48,846 nt of DNA from Abyssisolibacter fermentans (GCF_001559865.1 NZ_LOHE01000054.1:1-48846), one strand, 5' to 3'; positions 6,524 through 16,060 are shown, numbered from the stretch's first letter. A program made the numbers and translations. The notes: generated from the letters alone by a model not told the origin.

Positions 6524-8206
6524 TTATGAATAATCTTGGTTTAGTAATTCTCTTGCAGTATTTTTTGTTACTTCTGTTAAATTTTCGCCACCAATTAATC
6601 TTGATATTTCATTAATTCTTTGATTTTCGTCGAGTTTAATAACACGTGTATATGTTGTTTTATCATTATCATTTTTTTCGATTTTAAAATGTACATCTCC
6701 AAGTGCAGCTATTTGTGGCAAATGCGTAATACAAATTATCTGTCTACACTTAGATATTCTTTTTATTTTCTTTCCAACCATATGAGCTGTTTTTCCACTA
6801 ATACCAATATCTATTTCATCAAATATCAAACAATCTATATTATCTAACTCTGCTAGTATTGATTTAAATGCTAGCATAATTCTAGACATTTCACCACCTG
6901 AAGCTATTTTACTTAGAGATTTATGTTTTTCGCCAGAATTAGTTGATATAAGAAATTCTACATTGTCTATTCCTTTTATATTGTAATTTTTCTCCTGTTT
7001 TATGCTTACTCTGAAATCAGCTTTTACCATGTTAATTTCTTTTAGCTCTTCATTGATGTCTTTTACTAATTTAGAAGATATATCTTTTCTCTTTTCAGTT
7101 AGTTTAGTACATAAATTATCTAAGTTTCGTTTGCATATTTCTATATTGTTTTTAATATCCTTTAATTCTTTATCCAAATTAAGTATTTCATCAAGCTGTT
7201 TTTGTATAGATGTTCTAAAACTAAATATATCTTCAATATTTTTTCCATATTTTCTTTTTAAGGTATTTAAATAATCCAATCTGTTCTTTATTTCCTCAAA
7301 TTTCATAGCATCAAAATCTATTTCTGATAAATATTTTCTCAATTCCATATGAACATCTTGCACATCGTATATAACAGATTGTATAGTATCCCTTATTCCA
7401 AAAAGCGTCTCATCAAAATTAGCAGAATTATTAACTTTTTCCAATATATTATTTAAACTATTTAATATTGAATAATCATAACTATCAGTATCTATTTCAT
7501 TAAAAGCACTATTTATATTTTTTATGATGTTTTGCATATTAGCTAATTTATTATATTCAGTATTTAAAAGTTCATCCTCATTTTTATTGATATTAGCACT
7601 GTCTATTTCATTAATTTGATAATTTAACAATTCTATTTTCCGTTCTTTTTCCATATCGTCAATAGACGTATTTTTGTATTTTTGTTTATATTTGTTATAA
7701 ATAGTATATTCATTTTTAACGTCTTGTAAAAGAGTTTTTAACTTTTTATCACCAAGCATATCTACAAAATCAATATGTTTATCTTTGTTAGTTAAAGACT
7801 GATGCTCATTCTGACTGTGCATATCAACAAGCTTACTAGCTATATTTTTTAACATCGATATAGTAACTGTTCTTCCATTTATTCGTGATAAACTCCTGCC
7901 TGTATTATACAACTCTCTTGTAATTAATATAGTATAATCTTCTTCAATATCTATGCCGTAATCTTGCATTATATCCTTTATGTCATCACAATCTTTTATG
8001 CTAAACAATGCTTCTACTGTAGCCCTTTTACAGCCTGTCCTAACACTTTCTTTACTAAACCTTCCTCCTAGAACTAAATTCAGTGCTCCAACTATTATGG
8101 ATTTTCCTGCTCCAGTTTCACCAGTAATTACATTAAATCCCTTATTAAATTTTATACTAACTTTATCTATTATAGCGTAATTACAAATATTTATATCCAG
8201 AAGCAT
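6524..8206 (-). CDS. recN: DNA repair protein RecN
   Basis: RecN is an SMC-like ATPase that assembles at DNA double-strand breaks in early recombinational repair. The 560-aa length is typical. Walker A GETGAGKS is at 29-36, a central coiled-coil region spans about 150-385, the ABC signature SGGEMSR is at 436-442, and Walker B LIFDEID at 460-466 is followed by a THLPQIA switch region. It follows argR by about 18 bases, the conserved argR-recN order in Firmicutes, and precedes spoIVB. The ATG is preceded by GGAGGTAATT. No damage-inducible (LexA) box was apparent in the short upstream gap, so it is probably cotranscribed with argR. Confidence 0.97.
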   Translation of the reverse strand: MLLDINICNYAIIDKVSIKFNKGFNVITGETGAGKSIIVGALNLVLGGRFSKESVRTGCKRATVEALFSIKDCDDIKDIMQDYGIDIEEDYTILITRELYNTGRSLSRINGRTVTISMLKNIASKLVDMHSQNEHQSLTNKDKHIDFVDMLGDKKLKTLLQDVKNEYTIYNKYKQKYKNTSIDDMEKERKIELLNYQINEIDSANINKNEDELLNTEYNKLANMQNIIKNINSAFNEIDTDSYDYSILNSLNNILEKVNNSANFDETLFGIRDTIQSVIYDVQDVHMELRKYLSEIDFDAMKFEEIKNRLDYLNTLKRKYGKNIEDIFSFRTSIQKQLDEILNLDKELKDIKNNIEICKRNLDNLCTKLTEKRKDISSKLVKDINEELKEINMVKADFRVSIKQEKNYNIKGIDNVEFLISTNSGEKHKSLSKIASGGEMSRIMLAFKSILAELDNIDCLIFDEIDIGISGKTAHMVGKKIKRISKCRQIICITHLPQIAALGDVHFKIEKNDNDKTTYTRVIKLDENQRINEISRLIGGENLTEVTKNTARELLNQDYS

Positions 8207-8223
8207 TTAAATTACCTCCATAT

Positions 8224-8676
8224 TTACTTAGTCAATTCATGAAACCTATCAATAACATTTTGGGCAGTTTCTATATCTTTAACAGCAATAAAAATACAAT
8301 CATCTCCAGCAATAGTTCCAACTACTTCTGTAAAATTCAAAACATCTACTGCAGATGCAGATATTTGAGCAGCCCCAGGTAACGTTTTTATAACAACAAT
8401 ATTCCCTGCAGGTTCTATAGATATAATAGAATTTCTAAAGATGCTTATTAGCCTATCTGTTGTGCCTTCATGGTTATTTTTAGTTACAGAATATTTGTAT
8501 TTCCCATTTTTAGTTAGAACTTTTACTAGCCTTAGTTCTTTAATATCTCTTGATACAGTTGCTTGAGTTACAGTAATTCCAATATTCTTCAAATGTTCAG
8601 CAAGCTCTTCTTGTGTCTCAATATCATATTTTTTTATTAGTTCTAATATTTTACCTTGTCTAGTAAATTTTTTCAT
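8224..8676 (-). CDS. argR: Arginine repressor ArgR
   Basis: ArgR is the hexameric arginine-sensing repressor/activator of arginine metabolism. The 150-aa protein has an N-terminal winged helix (about 1-70) with TQEELAEHL and the recognition segment TQATVSRDIKELRLVK. The C-terminal oligomerisation domain contains the arginine-binding GTIAGDD motif at about 120-126. ATG follows GGGGGG. It begins a new stretch after a 200-base gap from tlyA, so it may have its own promoter; I did not find a convincing ARG box there. In many clostridia an NAD kinase gene lies between tlyA and argR, and it is absent here. Confidence 0.96.
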   Translation of the reverse strand: MKKFTRQGKILELIKKYDIETQEELAEHLKNIGITVTQATVSRDIKELRLVKVLTKNGKYKYSVTKNNHEGTTDRLISIFRNSIISIEPAGNIVVIKTLPGAAQISASAVDVLNFTEVVGTIAGDDCIFIAVKDIETAQNVIDRFHELTK

Positions 8677-8875
8677 TTTATCCCCCCAACTATTTGAGTT
8701 ATTTTATTTAGCCTGTTATTCTATAATTATTTGTAACACGTTGTATAGCATTAATTTTCTATAAATAATCTAATTTAATATAACAGGAAAAAAATATATC
8801 AAAATATAAATATAATGATCAACCCAGATTAAGTAGAAAAACTAATATATACATAACCTAGGATTAATTCTAGGT

Positions 8876-9682
8876 TTAAAAATCGTGAGATTTATCAACT
8901 ATCAACCTTATATATTCTTTCATATTATCTGTATCCATCTTTCCTTTTTTAATATGTGCAAGATACTCTATATTTCCTTCTGCGCCTTTTATAGGAGAAA
9001 ATGTCAACTGAACAATATTTAAATCATTGTTAGAACAAAATTCCATAATGTTTTCTATAACTTCAATATGAACTGATTTATCTCTAACAACACCTTTTTT
9101 GCCTACTTTTTCTCTACCAGCTTCAAATTGGGGTTTAATTAATGCAACAATATCTACATCATCTGTAGTTAACTTTTTAGCAACTGGTAAAATTAATTTC
9201 AAAGAAATAAATGACACATCTATTGATACAAAATTTGCTTTATCTTCAATATCTTCTTCAGTCGTATACCTTACATTTGTTTTTTCCATTACTACAACTC
9301 TTGGATCATTTCTAATCTTCCAATCTAACTGCCCATAGCCAACATCTATAGCATAAACCTTCTTAGCTTCATTTTGTAGCATACAATCGGTAAATCCTCC
9401 AGTAGAAGCTCCAATATCTAAAGCTATTTTATCTTGGACATGCACATCAAATTCTTTTAGTGCTTTCTCAAGCTTTAATCCACCACGACTAACATATGGT
9501 ATCGCTTTACCTTTTATATAAATATCACTATCTTCATATACCTTAGTTCCAGGTTTATCAACTCTTTCATTATTTACAAAAACTAATCCTGCCATAATAT
9601 TTCTTTTTGCTTTCTCTCTACTTTCTATTAACCCTTTTTTTACTATTAAGATATCTATTCGTTCTTTACTCCTTTTCATCAA
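8876..9682 (-). CDS. tlyA: TlyA-family rRNA 2'-O-methyltransferase / hemolysin-like protein
   Basis: TlyA proteins (YqxC in Bacillus) are predicted S-adenosylmethionine-dependent ribose methyltransferases; mycobacterial TlyA modifies 16S and 23S rRNA. The 268-aa protein has an N-terminal S4 RNA-binding domain (about 6-65) and an FtsJ/RrmJ fold with SAM motif DIGASTGGFTDC at 89-100. Active-site-like lysines are K70 in RGGLKLEKAL and that of ALIKPQFE. The start overlaps the end of dxs by 17 bases, implying translational coupling. A hairpin at 8855-8876 overlaps the stop but lacks a U-tract. Confidence 0.93.
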   Translation of the reverse strand: MMKRSKERIDILIVKKGLIESREKAKRNIMAGLVFVNNERVDKPGTKVYEDSDIYIKGKAIPYVSRGGLKLEKALKEFDVHVQDKIALDIGASTGGFTDCMLQNEAKKVYAIDVGYGQLDWKIRNDPRVVVMEKTNVRYTTEEDIEDKANFVSIDVSFISLKLILPVAKKLTTDDVDIVALIKPQFEAGREKVGKKGVVRDKSVHIEVIENIMEFCSNNDLNIVQLTFSPIKGAEGNIEYLAHIKKGKMDTDNMKEYIRLIVDKSHDF

Positions 9683-11564
9683 CTCTTCCTAAGATCCTTT
9701 CTTTAATTATTCCTATTATTTTATTACAATTCACTCCATAATCAGCGTACAGCTGTTCGACATTTCCATGTTCTATAAACTTATCTTCGTAACCTATATT
9801 ATATACTATATTATTATACTGCTTTTTTATCAAATAATCATTAATATAACTTCCAAAACCACCAACAAGAACATTATCTTCTATAGTAATGATAACGTTA
9901 TGTTTTTTTACAATACTATCTATTGCTTCTTCATCTAATGGTTTTAAAAACCTTGCATTAAAAACAGTAACTTCTATACCGTCTTCTAAAAGCATATTGT
10001 AAGCTTTCACAGCTTCATTAACCATGTGTCCAATTGCTATTAAAGCAATATCCTTACCATGATGCAATACCTCGCCTTTGCCTATTTCAATCTGTTTACT
10101 ATCATAACCTTCATATTCTATACAGTTACCTCTTGGGTATCTAAGTGCAATAGGACCATCTTTATATTTAGCAGCAAATTCTATCATACTAATAAATTCT
10201 TGTTTACCCTTTGGCGCCATAATAGTCATATTTGGAATATGTGACAAATACGAAAAATCAAAAACTCCATGATGAGTTTCTCCATCACTACCAACAATAC
10301 CAGCTCTATCTAAAGCAAAAACAACTGGTAAATTTTGAATACATACATCATGTAATACTTGATCATATCCCCTTTGTAGAAAACTAGAATAAACTGCATA
10401 AAAAGGTTTTAGATTTCTACTAGCTAAACCTGCTGATAATGTAACTCCATGTTGCTCGGCTATACCTACATCAAAGAATCTATCAGGATGTTCTTGCTTG
10501 AATTTAGTAAGCCCTGTGCCTAATGGCATAGCAGCTGTAATAGCAGTAATACTGTTATCTTCCTTAGCTAGCTTAACTAAAGTATCACCTAATACGCTTG
10601 AGTAACTTTGCCCCGATTTTTTCTTAACCTGACATCCTGTACTAATGTCAAATGGTGGAGTCCCATGGAATTTATCTGGGTTTTTTTCAGCTGGGTAATA
10701 GCCTTTACCTTTTTTAGTAACAGCATGTATTAAAACCGGTCCATTATATTTCTTCGCTATTTTCATAGTTTTAATCAATTCATTTATATTATGTCCATCT
10801 ATTGGTCCAAGATATTTAAATCCTAATTCTTCAAAAAACACTCCCGGTACAACTAAGTATTTCAAACTATTTTTGATATTTTCAGTAGTTCTACAAAGCT
10901 TTCCACCGATTTTAGGTATACTATTCAATAATTTTTTTATATCTTTCTTGGTATTTAAATAAGAAGGTGCAGTTCTAAGCTTTGTAAGATAGTTTGATAA
11001 ACCGCCTATATTTTTAGAAATTGACATTTCATTATCGTTTAATACGACAATAAATTTAGTTTTTACCTCACCAGCATGGTTCATTGCTTCATAGACCATC
11101 CCAGCAGTCATTGCTCCATCCCCTATTACGGAAATTACATTATAATCTTCCTTTTTAATATCCCTAGCCAAAGCAATTCCTAAGCCTGCTGATACAGAAG
11201 TTGAGCTATGACCTGTTTCAAATATATCATGTACACTTTCTTTTCTCTTTGGATACCCACTTAAACCTTTATATTTTCTAATTGTATGAAATTCATTTTT
11301 CCTACCTGTAATTATTTTATGAACATAAGATTGATGTCCAACATCCCATACTATCTTATCCTCAGGACTATTAAATACTTTATGTAAAGCTAATGTTAAC
11401 TCTACTACTCCAAGATTAGATGCTAAATGTCCACCGTTTTTTGACATAACATTAATAATAAAATCTCTTAATTCTAATGATAATATATCTAACTCTTCTA
11501 AATTTAGTTTTCTAAAGTCATCTAAACTGTTTATGCTACTAATATATTTATAATTTTCGACCAT
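9666..11564 (-). CDS. dxs: 1-deoxy-D-xylulose-5-phosphate synthase
   Basis: Dxs condenses pyruvate with glyceraldehyde 3-phosphate, the first step of the MEP isoprenoid pathway, using thiamine diphosphate. The 632-aa length is typical. Seen in order are the N-terminal transketolase domain with H46 (NGGHLASNLG) and the ThDP/Mg motif GDGAMTAG at 148-155 with the Asn of NDNEMSIS; the pyrimidine domain with the catalytic-Glu motif DVGIAEQHGVT; DRAGIVGSDGETHHG; and a C-terminal transketolase domain. ATG follows AAAGGTGATT. It is four bases downstream of oapA and overlaps tlyA, an order typical of the Firmicute isoprenoid operon. Confidence 0.98.
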   Translation of the reverse strand: MVENYKYISSINSLDDFRKLNLEELDILSLELRDFIINVMSKNGGHLASNLGVVELTLALHKVFNSPEDKIVWDVGHQSYVHKIITGRKNEFHTIRKYKGLSGYPKRKESVHDIFETGHSSTSVSAGLGIALARDIKKEDYNVISVIGDGAMTAGMVYEAMNHAGEVKTKFIVVLNDNEMSISKNIGGLSNYLTKLRTAPSYLNTKKDIKKLLNSIPKIGGKLCRTTENIKNSLKYLVVPGVFFEELGFKYLGPIDGHNINELIKTMKIAKKYNGPVLIHAVTKKGKGYYPAEKNPDKFHGTPPFDISTGCQVKKKSGQSYSSVLGDTLVKLAKEDNSITAITAAMPLGTGLTKFKQEHPDRFFDVGIAEQHGVTLSAGLASRNLKPFYAVYSSFLQRGYDQVLHDVCIQNLPVVFALDRAGIVGSDGETHHGVFDFSYLSHIPNMTIMAPKGKQEFISMIEFAAKYKDGPIALRYPRGNCIEYEGYDSKQIEIGKGEVLHHGKDIALIAIGHMVNEAVKAYNMLLEDGIEVTVFNARFLKPLDEEAIDSIVKKHNVIITIEDNVLVGGFGSYINDYLIKKQYNNIVYNIGYEDKFIEHGNVEQLYADYGVNCNKIIGIIKERILGRVDEKE

Positions 11565-11568
11565 TTAA

Positions 11569-12186
11569 TCACCTTTTTCTTTTTAATTCTGGTAAAAAAT
11601 CTATACCCAATTTTGTATTAATTACAAACAAAACCTTAGACGTATGAAATATAATTTTTTCAGAATTTCTTATACCCATTTCTTTACCAAAAGCCTTTCC
11701 ACCAACTGTCAAAGAAGCGATTATAGCACTTACAAGAATACTTACTATAGTAGCAGTTTTAACCTCATACAAAGTAATAATCTTCACCACAATTATTGCT
11801 CCTGCCGCACCACTTAATATACCACATATATCTCCAATAACATCATTACAGAAACTTGAAACTCTAGCAGCATTTCTAACAAGTCTAACAGCATACTTAG
11901 CTTCTTTTACTCCATTAGCAGCCATAGAGTGAAACGGTTTTTCATCAGCTGCAGCAACAGCGATTCCAATCAAATCAAAAAATACTCCTAGAGTTATCAA
12001 TATAAGTAATGCAATAGTAGCTAATGCAATATTAAAACCTCTCATCATATTTTCTGATACTAAACTAAAGAAAATAGTTAAAATAAAAGTCCATATTGAT
12101 ATTAAACAAATCCACTTTTTATTATACTTTTTTCTATTTTTCTCTTTGTTATTCCTTCCCAGATCATTTTTTTTATTATTTACCAA
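11569..12186 (-). CDS. oapA: OLE-associated membrane protein OapA
   Basis: OapA is the small membrane protein encoded beside OLE RNA; it binds the RNA and brings it to the membrane, and the complex is linked to stress tolerance in alkaliphilic bacilli. The 205-aa protein has a strongly basic, hydrophilic N-terminus (about 1-24). Hydrophobic segments are at about 26-44, 50-74, 118-140 and 143-160. The conserved-looking polar loop AADEKPFHSMAANGVKEAKYAVRLVRNAARV, written here in two parts as AADEKPFHSMAANG and VKEAKYAVRLVRNAARV, lies between them. TTG start with GGAGGG eight bases upstream. The assignment rests on position (ispA, RNA, this gene, dxs), topology and motif memory; no search was possible. 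Confidence 0.85.
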   Translation of the reverse strand: MVNNKKNDLGRNNKEKNRKKYNKKWICLISIWTFILTIFFSLVSENMMRGFNIALATIALLILITLGVFFDLIGIAVAAADEKPFHSMAANGVKEAKYAVRLVRNAARVSSFCNDVIGDICGILSGAAGAIIVVKIITLYEVKTATIVSILVSAIIASLTVGGKAFGKEMGIRNSEKIIFHTSKVLFVINTKLGIDFLPELKRKR

Positions 12187-12442
12187 GGTATAAACCCTCC
12201 AAACAGTTTTTAAACCTAATTATTATTATAATTAATAAATTCCATATTCATTCCCTGTATGAGTAATCGATTAACCCGAAACATTATTTGCATGATTTTA
12301 TATTTTGATATAACTGTATTTTAAATCTTTCATATTGTTTATACTATCTTTTTCATTTTCTTTAGAATTTTCATAATTTTATCTTAAATCTTTAACTCCT
12401 ATTCGATTTTGTTACTAAAAATAAGCAACTGTCAACAAACAT
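12187..12442. other. Spacer between OLE RNA and oapA
   Basis: These 256 AT-rich bases hold no open frame. On the minus strand TTGACA (12431-12436) lies just after the OLE RNA terminator and could be a -35 element for oapA-dxs-tlyA. The best -10 (TAACAA, 15-base spacing) is weak, so a separate promoter is possible but unproven. Confidence 0.35.
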
Positions 12443-12480
12443 GAATAAAAGCTGATAGCAATAAAGCTACCAGCTATCAG
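12443..12480 (-). terminator. 3' hairpin/terminator of OLE RNA
   Basis: On the minus strand CTGATAGC (12473-12480) pairs with GCTATCAG (12452-12459) around a 13-base loop and is followed by CTTTTATTC. The stem may also be part of the conserved OLE 3' structure. Confidence 0.65.
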
Positions 12481-13040
12481 AATGGTAATACTATTGAGTA
12501 AATTTTACGGCTTAGGTCTAGCTGGGTTTCCCAATAAACAAAAACTGTCTGTCGCCAACACAGCGGTTTCCCTTTAATTTGTTTCTATCCTGTCGCCATA
12601 GATAGGGCTAGATTGCCACTTAGACCGCACTGTAATCCTCAATATATTTCATTTGATCAGCCTAGGAGTTTTCCTCAACAGTACACACTAATCCCTATCC
12701 TCTTTTGCAAAATAGGTTTCAACAGCAAAACTACCCCCTTTTTGGCCTTAAAAAAGCTGTAGTCACGACCATTATCTACCTATTTCACTCAAGGCAGGCT
12801 ACGCTGCAAGAGCTTACGCTACATTACAGGTTATCACATGTATAATACATGAGTCTCCACGAAGGTAGGGTCAACGCCCGCATGCCATTGCGGATCGCCC
12901 CATCCTCCTTACTCCCAGAATCGACCCCCGACTGGGCGTCAGCAGCCGAAACCAGGAACTTCATCGATATGCCCTTTAACGGATTTTTAGCCCCGTCTTC
13001 AGAACTAGCTGTACCGACTAGGATACTGAACCATTCTGTT
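12443..13040 (-). ncRNA. ole: OLE RNA (ornate, large, extremophilic RNA), about 600 nt
   Basis: A roughly 600-base island of clearly higher GC than its surroundings lies between ispA and oapA, exactly where OLE RNA genes are found in Firmicutes, and has the known length of about 610 nt. No gene-like frame runs through it on the minus strand. It contains many short complementary blocks. It is bounded upstream by a TTGAAA-N17-TATAAT promoter (13046-13074) and downstream by a hairpin with a U-rich tail (12452-12480). OLE RNA forms a membrane ribonucleoprotein with OapA. The identification is from context, length and composition, not from a covariance search. Confidence 0.88.
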
Positions 13041-13045
13041 TTAAA

Positions 13046-13074
13046 ATTATAACACAGTAACTATAATATTTCAA
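13046..13074 (-). promoter_or_regulatory. Sigma-A promoter of OLE RNA
   Basis: On the minus strand TTGAAA (13069-13074) and a perfect TATAAT (13046-13051) are separated by exactly 17 bases. Transcription would start near 13039, at the upstream edge of the GC-rich island, so the RNA can be made independently of ispA. Confidence 0.8.
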
Positions 13075-13212
13075 ACACATTGGTTAACAAGTTGCAATAT
13101 TAATTTATTGTCTTCATTTTTTGATAACATTCTATAAACTTATTTTATATATGAATATTCTATTCATTCTTCATAAAATAAAACGAAAAGCTGTCCTCTT
13201 ATTCATTTTAAC

Positions 13213-13278
13213 ACACTACTCATTTTCATTCTAAGAGTAAGCTAATTCGCAAGAAATCATAGATTTTGTTCTCTACTC
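13213..13278 (+). repeat. Dispersed hairpin repeat family R, copy 3
   Basis: CACTACTCATTTTCATTCT, then GAGTAAGC, then AATCATAGATTTTGTTCTCT match the family order seen at 24994-25062, in a degenerate form. It sits between the ispA stop and the OLE promoter. Confidence 0.6.
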
Positions 13279-13314
13279 AATAACAAGTGACTTGCATCAC
13301 CATTTTACAAAATT

Positions 13315-14211
13315 TTAATATTCTCTATGCACAAAAAAATCTGCCATTTCTTTAAAAAAATCAACTACCTCTTTATTTTTGAATCCTTCTAAGCTTTTTA
13401 TTGCTTCATTACATAATTTTTTAGTCATTTCTATAGATTTTTCTATTCCATATACACTTACAAACGTAGCTTTATTATTATCTTCATCACTACCCACTTT
13501 TTTACCAAGTTTTTCTTTGTCGCCTACTTTATCTAAAATATCATCTCTTATTTGAAAACTTAAACCTAAAGCTTTACTATAAGTTCTCAATTTATTTATT
13601 TCTTCGTTATCAGCTCCTCCAACAATAGCCCCGCTAATAATTGAAGCTTCTATAAGTGCTGAAGTTTTAAGTTTATGAATAAATTCTAGTTCGTCTTTAT
13701 TAATCTCTTTGTCTTCTGCTAGAATATCCACTATTTGGCCACCTATCATACCTTGTACTCCTGATGCCTTAGCAATATTATTCATTGCATTTAAATACCT
13801 AATATCATTTTTATTATTATCTATCATGAATCCTAAAATACTTTCAAATGCATAATTAAGTAAACCATCTCCAGCTAAAATAGCAACAGCTTCTCCAAAA
13901 ACCTTATGATTAGTCAATCTACCTCTTCTATAATCATCATTGTCCATAGCGGGTAAATCATCATGTATTAAAGAATAGGTATGGATCATTTCAAGAGCTA
14001 CTGCAAAAGGTAAAGAATCATTTATGTTCCCTCCAACAAGTTCACATGCCTTAAGATTTAATATTGGTCTAATTCTCTTTCCTCCTGCAAATACACTGTA
14101 TCTCATGGAGTCAAATACACTCTTTTGTAAAGAATCGAAATTAGGTAATTTTTTATCCAATTCATTATTTATTATTTCTCTATATTTTTTTAATTCTTCT
14201 GTAAAATTCAC
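13315..14211 (-). CDS. ispA: Farnesyl/geranyl diphosphate synthase (polyprenyl synthetase)
   Basis: IspA makes farnesyl diphosphate from isopentenyl and dimethylallyl diphosphates. The 298-aa protein has the first Asp-rich motif DDLPAMD with D84, D85 and D90, followed by DDYRRG. The second Asp-rich motif is DDILD with D223, D224 and D227. The substrate motif GGKRIRP is at 43-49. The residue pair before the first motif (Tyr-Ser-Leu-Ile-His) is in the chain-length-determining region and is compatible with a short (C15) product, but this is not decisive. It lies two bases after xseB and leads into OLE RNA after a roughly 240-base gap with a dispersed repeat. Confidence 0.95.
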   Translation of the reverse strand: MNFTEELKKYREIINNELDKKLPNFDSLQKSVFDSMRYSVFAGGKRIRPILNLKACELVGGNINDSLPFAVALEMIHTYSLIHDDLPAMDNDDYRRGRLTNHKVFGEAVAILAGDGLLNYAFESILGFMIDNNKNDIRYLNAMNNIAKASGVQGMIGGQIVDILAEDKEINKDELEFIHKLKTSALIEASIISGAIVGGADNEEINKLRTYSKALGLSFQIRDDILDKVGDKEKLGKKVGSDEDNNKATFVSVYGIEKSIEMTKKLCNEAIKSLEGFKNKEVVDFFKEMADFFVHREY

Positions 14212-14213
14212 GT

Positions 14214-14447
14214 TTATTCACCATCCGTAAAGTCCATTTCTTTTATAACATCATCGTTTTGCTCTAATATTAGTTTAACTTTTCCATCAACATTATTAAG
14301 TTTTTCTCTACAATATTTATATAACCGTACTCCTTCTTCAAAGTATTTCAAAGAATCATCGATTTCCAAATTATTGTCTTCTAATTTTTTAGTGATTTCT
14401 TTTAGCCTATTAAGTGCTTCTTCAAATTTAATCTCTTTATTATTCAT
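14214..14447 (-). CDS. xseB: Exodeoxyribonuclease VII small subunit
   Basis: XseB is the small helical subunit that partners XseA in exonuclease VII, which degrades single-stranded DNA from both ends. The 77-aa length is typical. The family core FEEALNRLKEITKKLEDN followed by SLKYFEEGVRLYKYCREKL is clear, and the C-terminal extension is acidic. It sits nine bases after xseA and two before ispA, the usual xseA-xseB-ispA order, so subunit stoichiometry probably depends on coupled translation. Confidence 0.95.
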   Translation of the reverse strand: MNNKEIKFEEALNRLKEITKKLEDNNLEIDDSLKYFEEGVRLYKYCREKLNNVDGKVKLILEQNDDVIKEMDFTDGE

Positions 14448-14456
14448 ATATACACT

Positions 14457-15662
14457 TTACTCCTTATACATATTAGTAACTTTAGCTTCAATAATTCCAT
14501 CTTTCATATATATGGAAAGCTTGTCATCAATACCTAATTTACTAATAGTATTAACACAATCTCCATCTTCATTTTTAATAATTGAATATCCTCTTTCCAT
14601 AACAGCTAACGGACTAAAAGAATGTAATCTAATGCCTTCTTGTTCTAAATAGTTAAGTTTTCTTTCTTGAATATGTTTCATTTTAACAAGCATTCTTTTC
14701 ATATATTCATCTATTTTATCTTTATTATAATTTATATTATTGATTGGATTATTTAGTCTTAGTTTATCACTTAAAGAATTTATTTCATATCTATTTTTTT
14801 CTAGTTTTTTTTCAAACAGATATTTCATAGTATTAAATATATCATCTAACTTGTAGTTAAGTTCATAATATTCAGGCACTACAATTTCTCCAGCAGCTGA
14901 AGGTGTAGGTGCTCTATAATCTGAAACGAAATCTGCTATAGTAAAATCTGTTTCATGTCCTACAGCTGAAATAATTGGAGTTTTTAAACTATGAATTGTC
15001 CTAGCAGTCTCTTCTTCATTAAATGCCCATAGCTCCTCTATAGACCCTCCACCTCTGCCAGTAATAATAACATCTACATCTTCTCTATTGTCTAAATATT
15101 TAAGAGCTTTACATATATCCATGTGCGCAGTTTTTCCCTGTACTAATACAGGATATATTAAAATATCCATTTTGGGGAATCTTCTTCTTATAACTGTTAT
15201 TATATCTTTAACCGCTGCACCTGTAGCAGATGTAACAACCCCTATCTTATTTGGTATAAATGGTATTTCTTTTTTCGTTTCTTTATCAAATAACCCTTCT
15301 ATTTCTAAATTTTTTTTCAATGTTTCAAAAGCAATATGTAACTGACCTAAACCTTTAGTCTTTACTTCTTTAACATATAATTGAAAAATGCCATCTCTTT
15401 CATATACTGAAATATTTCCTTTTACTATTAAATTGTCTCCATCTTTAATAGTAATATCAAGCATTTCTGCTTCTGAACTAAACATTACACATTTAAGTTT
15501 GCTTTTTTCATCTTTAAGCGTAAAATACAAATTTCCGCTATAATGGCTCTTAAAGTTAGATACTTCTCCTTCAACTACTATTGAATATAATATTGGATCA
15601 GTATTTAGTAACCTTTTGATATATTTATTTAAATCACTTACCTTTAAAGGTTTAATGTTCAT
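14457..15662 (-). CDS. xseA: Exodeoxyribonuclease VII large subunit
   Basis: XseA is the catalytic subunit of exonuclease VII. The 401-aa protein has an N-terminal OB fold (about 3-100, with VEGEVSNFKSHYSGNLYFTLKDE), then the catalytic domain with IGVVTSATGAAVKDI, the IITGRGGGSIEELWAFN block and the ISAVGHETDFTIADFVSD..APTPSAA block, and a helical C-terminus. The ATG follows GGGAGGATATGA. A 358-base gap separates it from the TsaD-like gene upstream. folD, which often precedes xseA in clostridia, is absent. Confidence 0.97.
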   Translation of the reverse strand: MNIKPLKVSDLNKYIKRLLNTDPILYSIVVEGEVSNFKSHYSGNLYFTLKDEKSKLKCVMFSSEAEMLDITIKDGDNLIVKGNISVYERDGIFQLYVKEVKTKGLGQLHIAFETLKKNLEIEGLFDKETKKEIPFIPNKIGVVTSATGAAVKDIITVIRRRFPKMDILIYPVLVQGKTAHMDICKALKYLDNREDVDVIITGRGGGSIEELWAFNEEETARTIHSLKTPIISAVGHETDFTIADFVSDYRAPTPSAAGEIVVPEYYELNYKLDDIFNTMKYLFEKKLEKNRYEINSLSDKLRLNNPINNINYNKDKIDEYMKRMLVKMKHIQERKLNYLEQEGIRLHSFSPLAVMERGYSIIKNEDGDCVNTISKLGIDDKLSIYMKDGIIEAKVTNMYKE

Positions 15663-16060
15663 TCATATCCTCCCTAGTTTTACATAATTAGTAGGAAAAT
15701 ATATTTTTCATCCTATTCTCTTTACTGATTTTTGCTTCTCTAGAATTATGTTAATCTAAATTTCAGCTTATTTTAGTTATCCTTAAATATTCGTATAATC
15801 TTAATGTGACTGAGATTATTTAGAAAATGTTATGTTTTTTATAAATTTTATATAAATATTCAGGATCTAAAATTGCAACTTTATAAATACAATTATATCA
15901 TATAAATTAGTGTAACCTAGGTTATTATTTAATTATTTTAATTCTTAATTATTCAAAATAATAAATATAAGTCCCACTTCTAAAGCTTAAAAAAACTGGG
16001 TTGTCTCAAAATGAATAAAGTTCAAAACATTGAAATTCGGTCATTTTTTAACATCCCCGT
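15663..16060. other. Gene-free stretch upstream of xseA
   Basis: No open frame with a ribosome site is present. Near 15990-16030 the plus strand reads AAAAAAACTGGGTTGTCTC, resembling the GGGCTGTCTCAAA-type ends of some IS1182-like elements, but no transposase remnant or second end accompanies it. A terminator for the TsaD-like gene and a promoter for xseA would be expected here but are not clear. Confidence 0.4.

Noticed and set aside
8677-8875. ARG box or tlyA terminator between tlyA and argR
   Set aside because: No sequence close to the ArgR operator was found, and the hairpin at 8855-8876 lacks a U-tract.
12849-13052. Plus-strand open frame of 67 codons in the GC-rich island
   Set aside because: It runs antisense through the OLE RNA, has no ribosome site, and its composition is explained by the structured RNA.
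15990-16035. Sequence resembling an IS1182-type terminal repeat (GGGTTGTCTC)
   Set aside because: There is only one possible end, no transposase remnant and no target duplication; it may be chance or part of a terminator.
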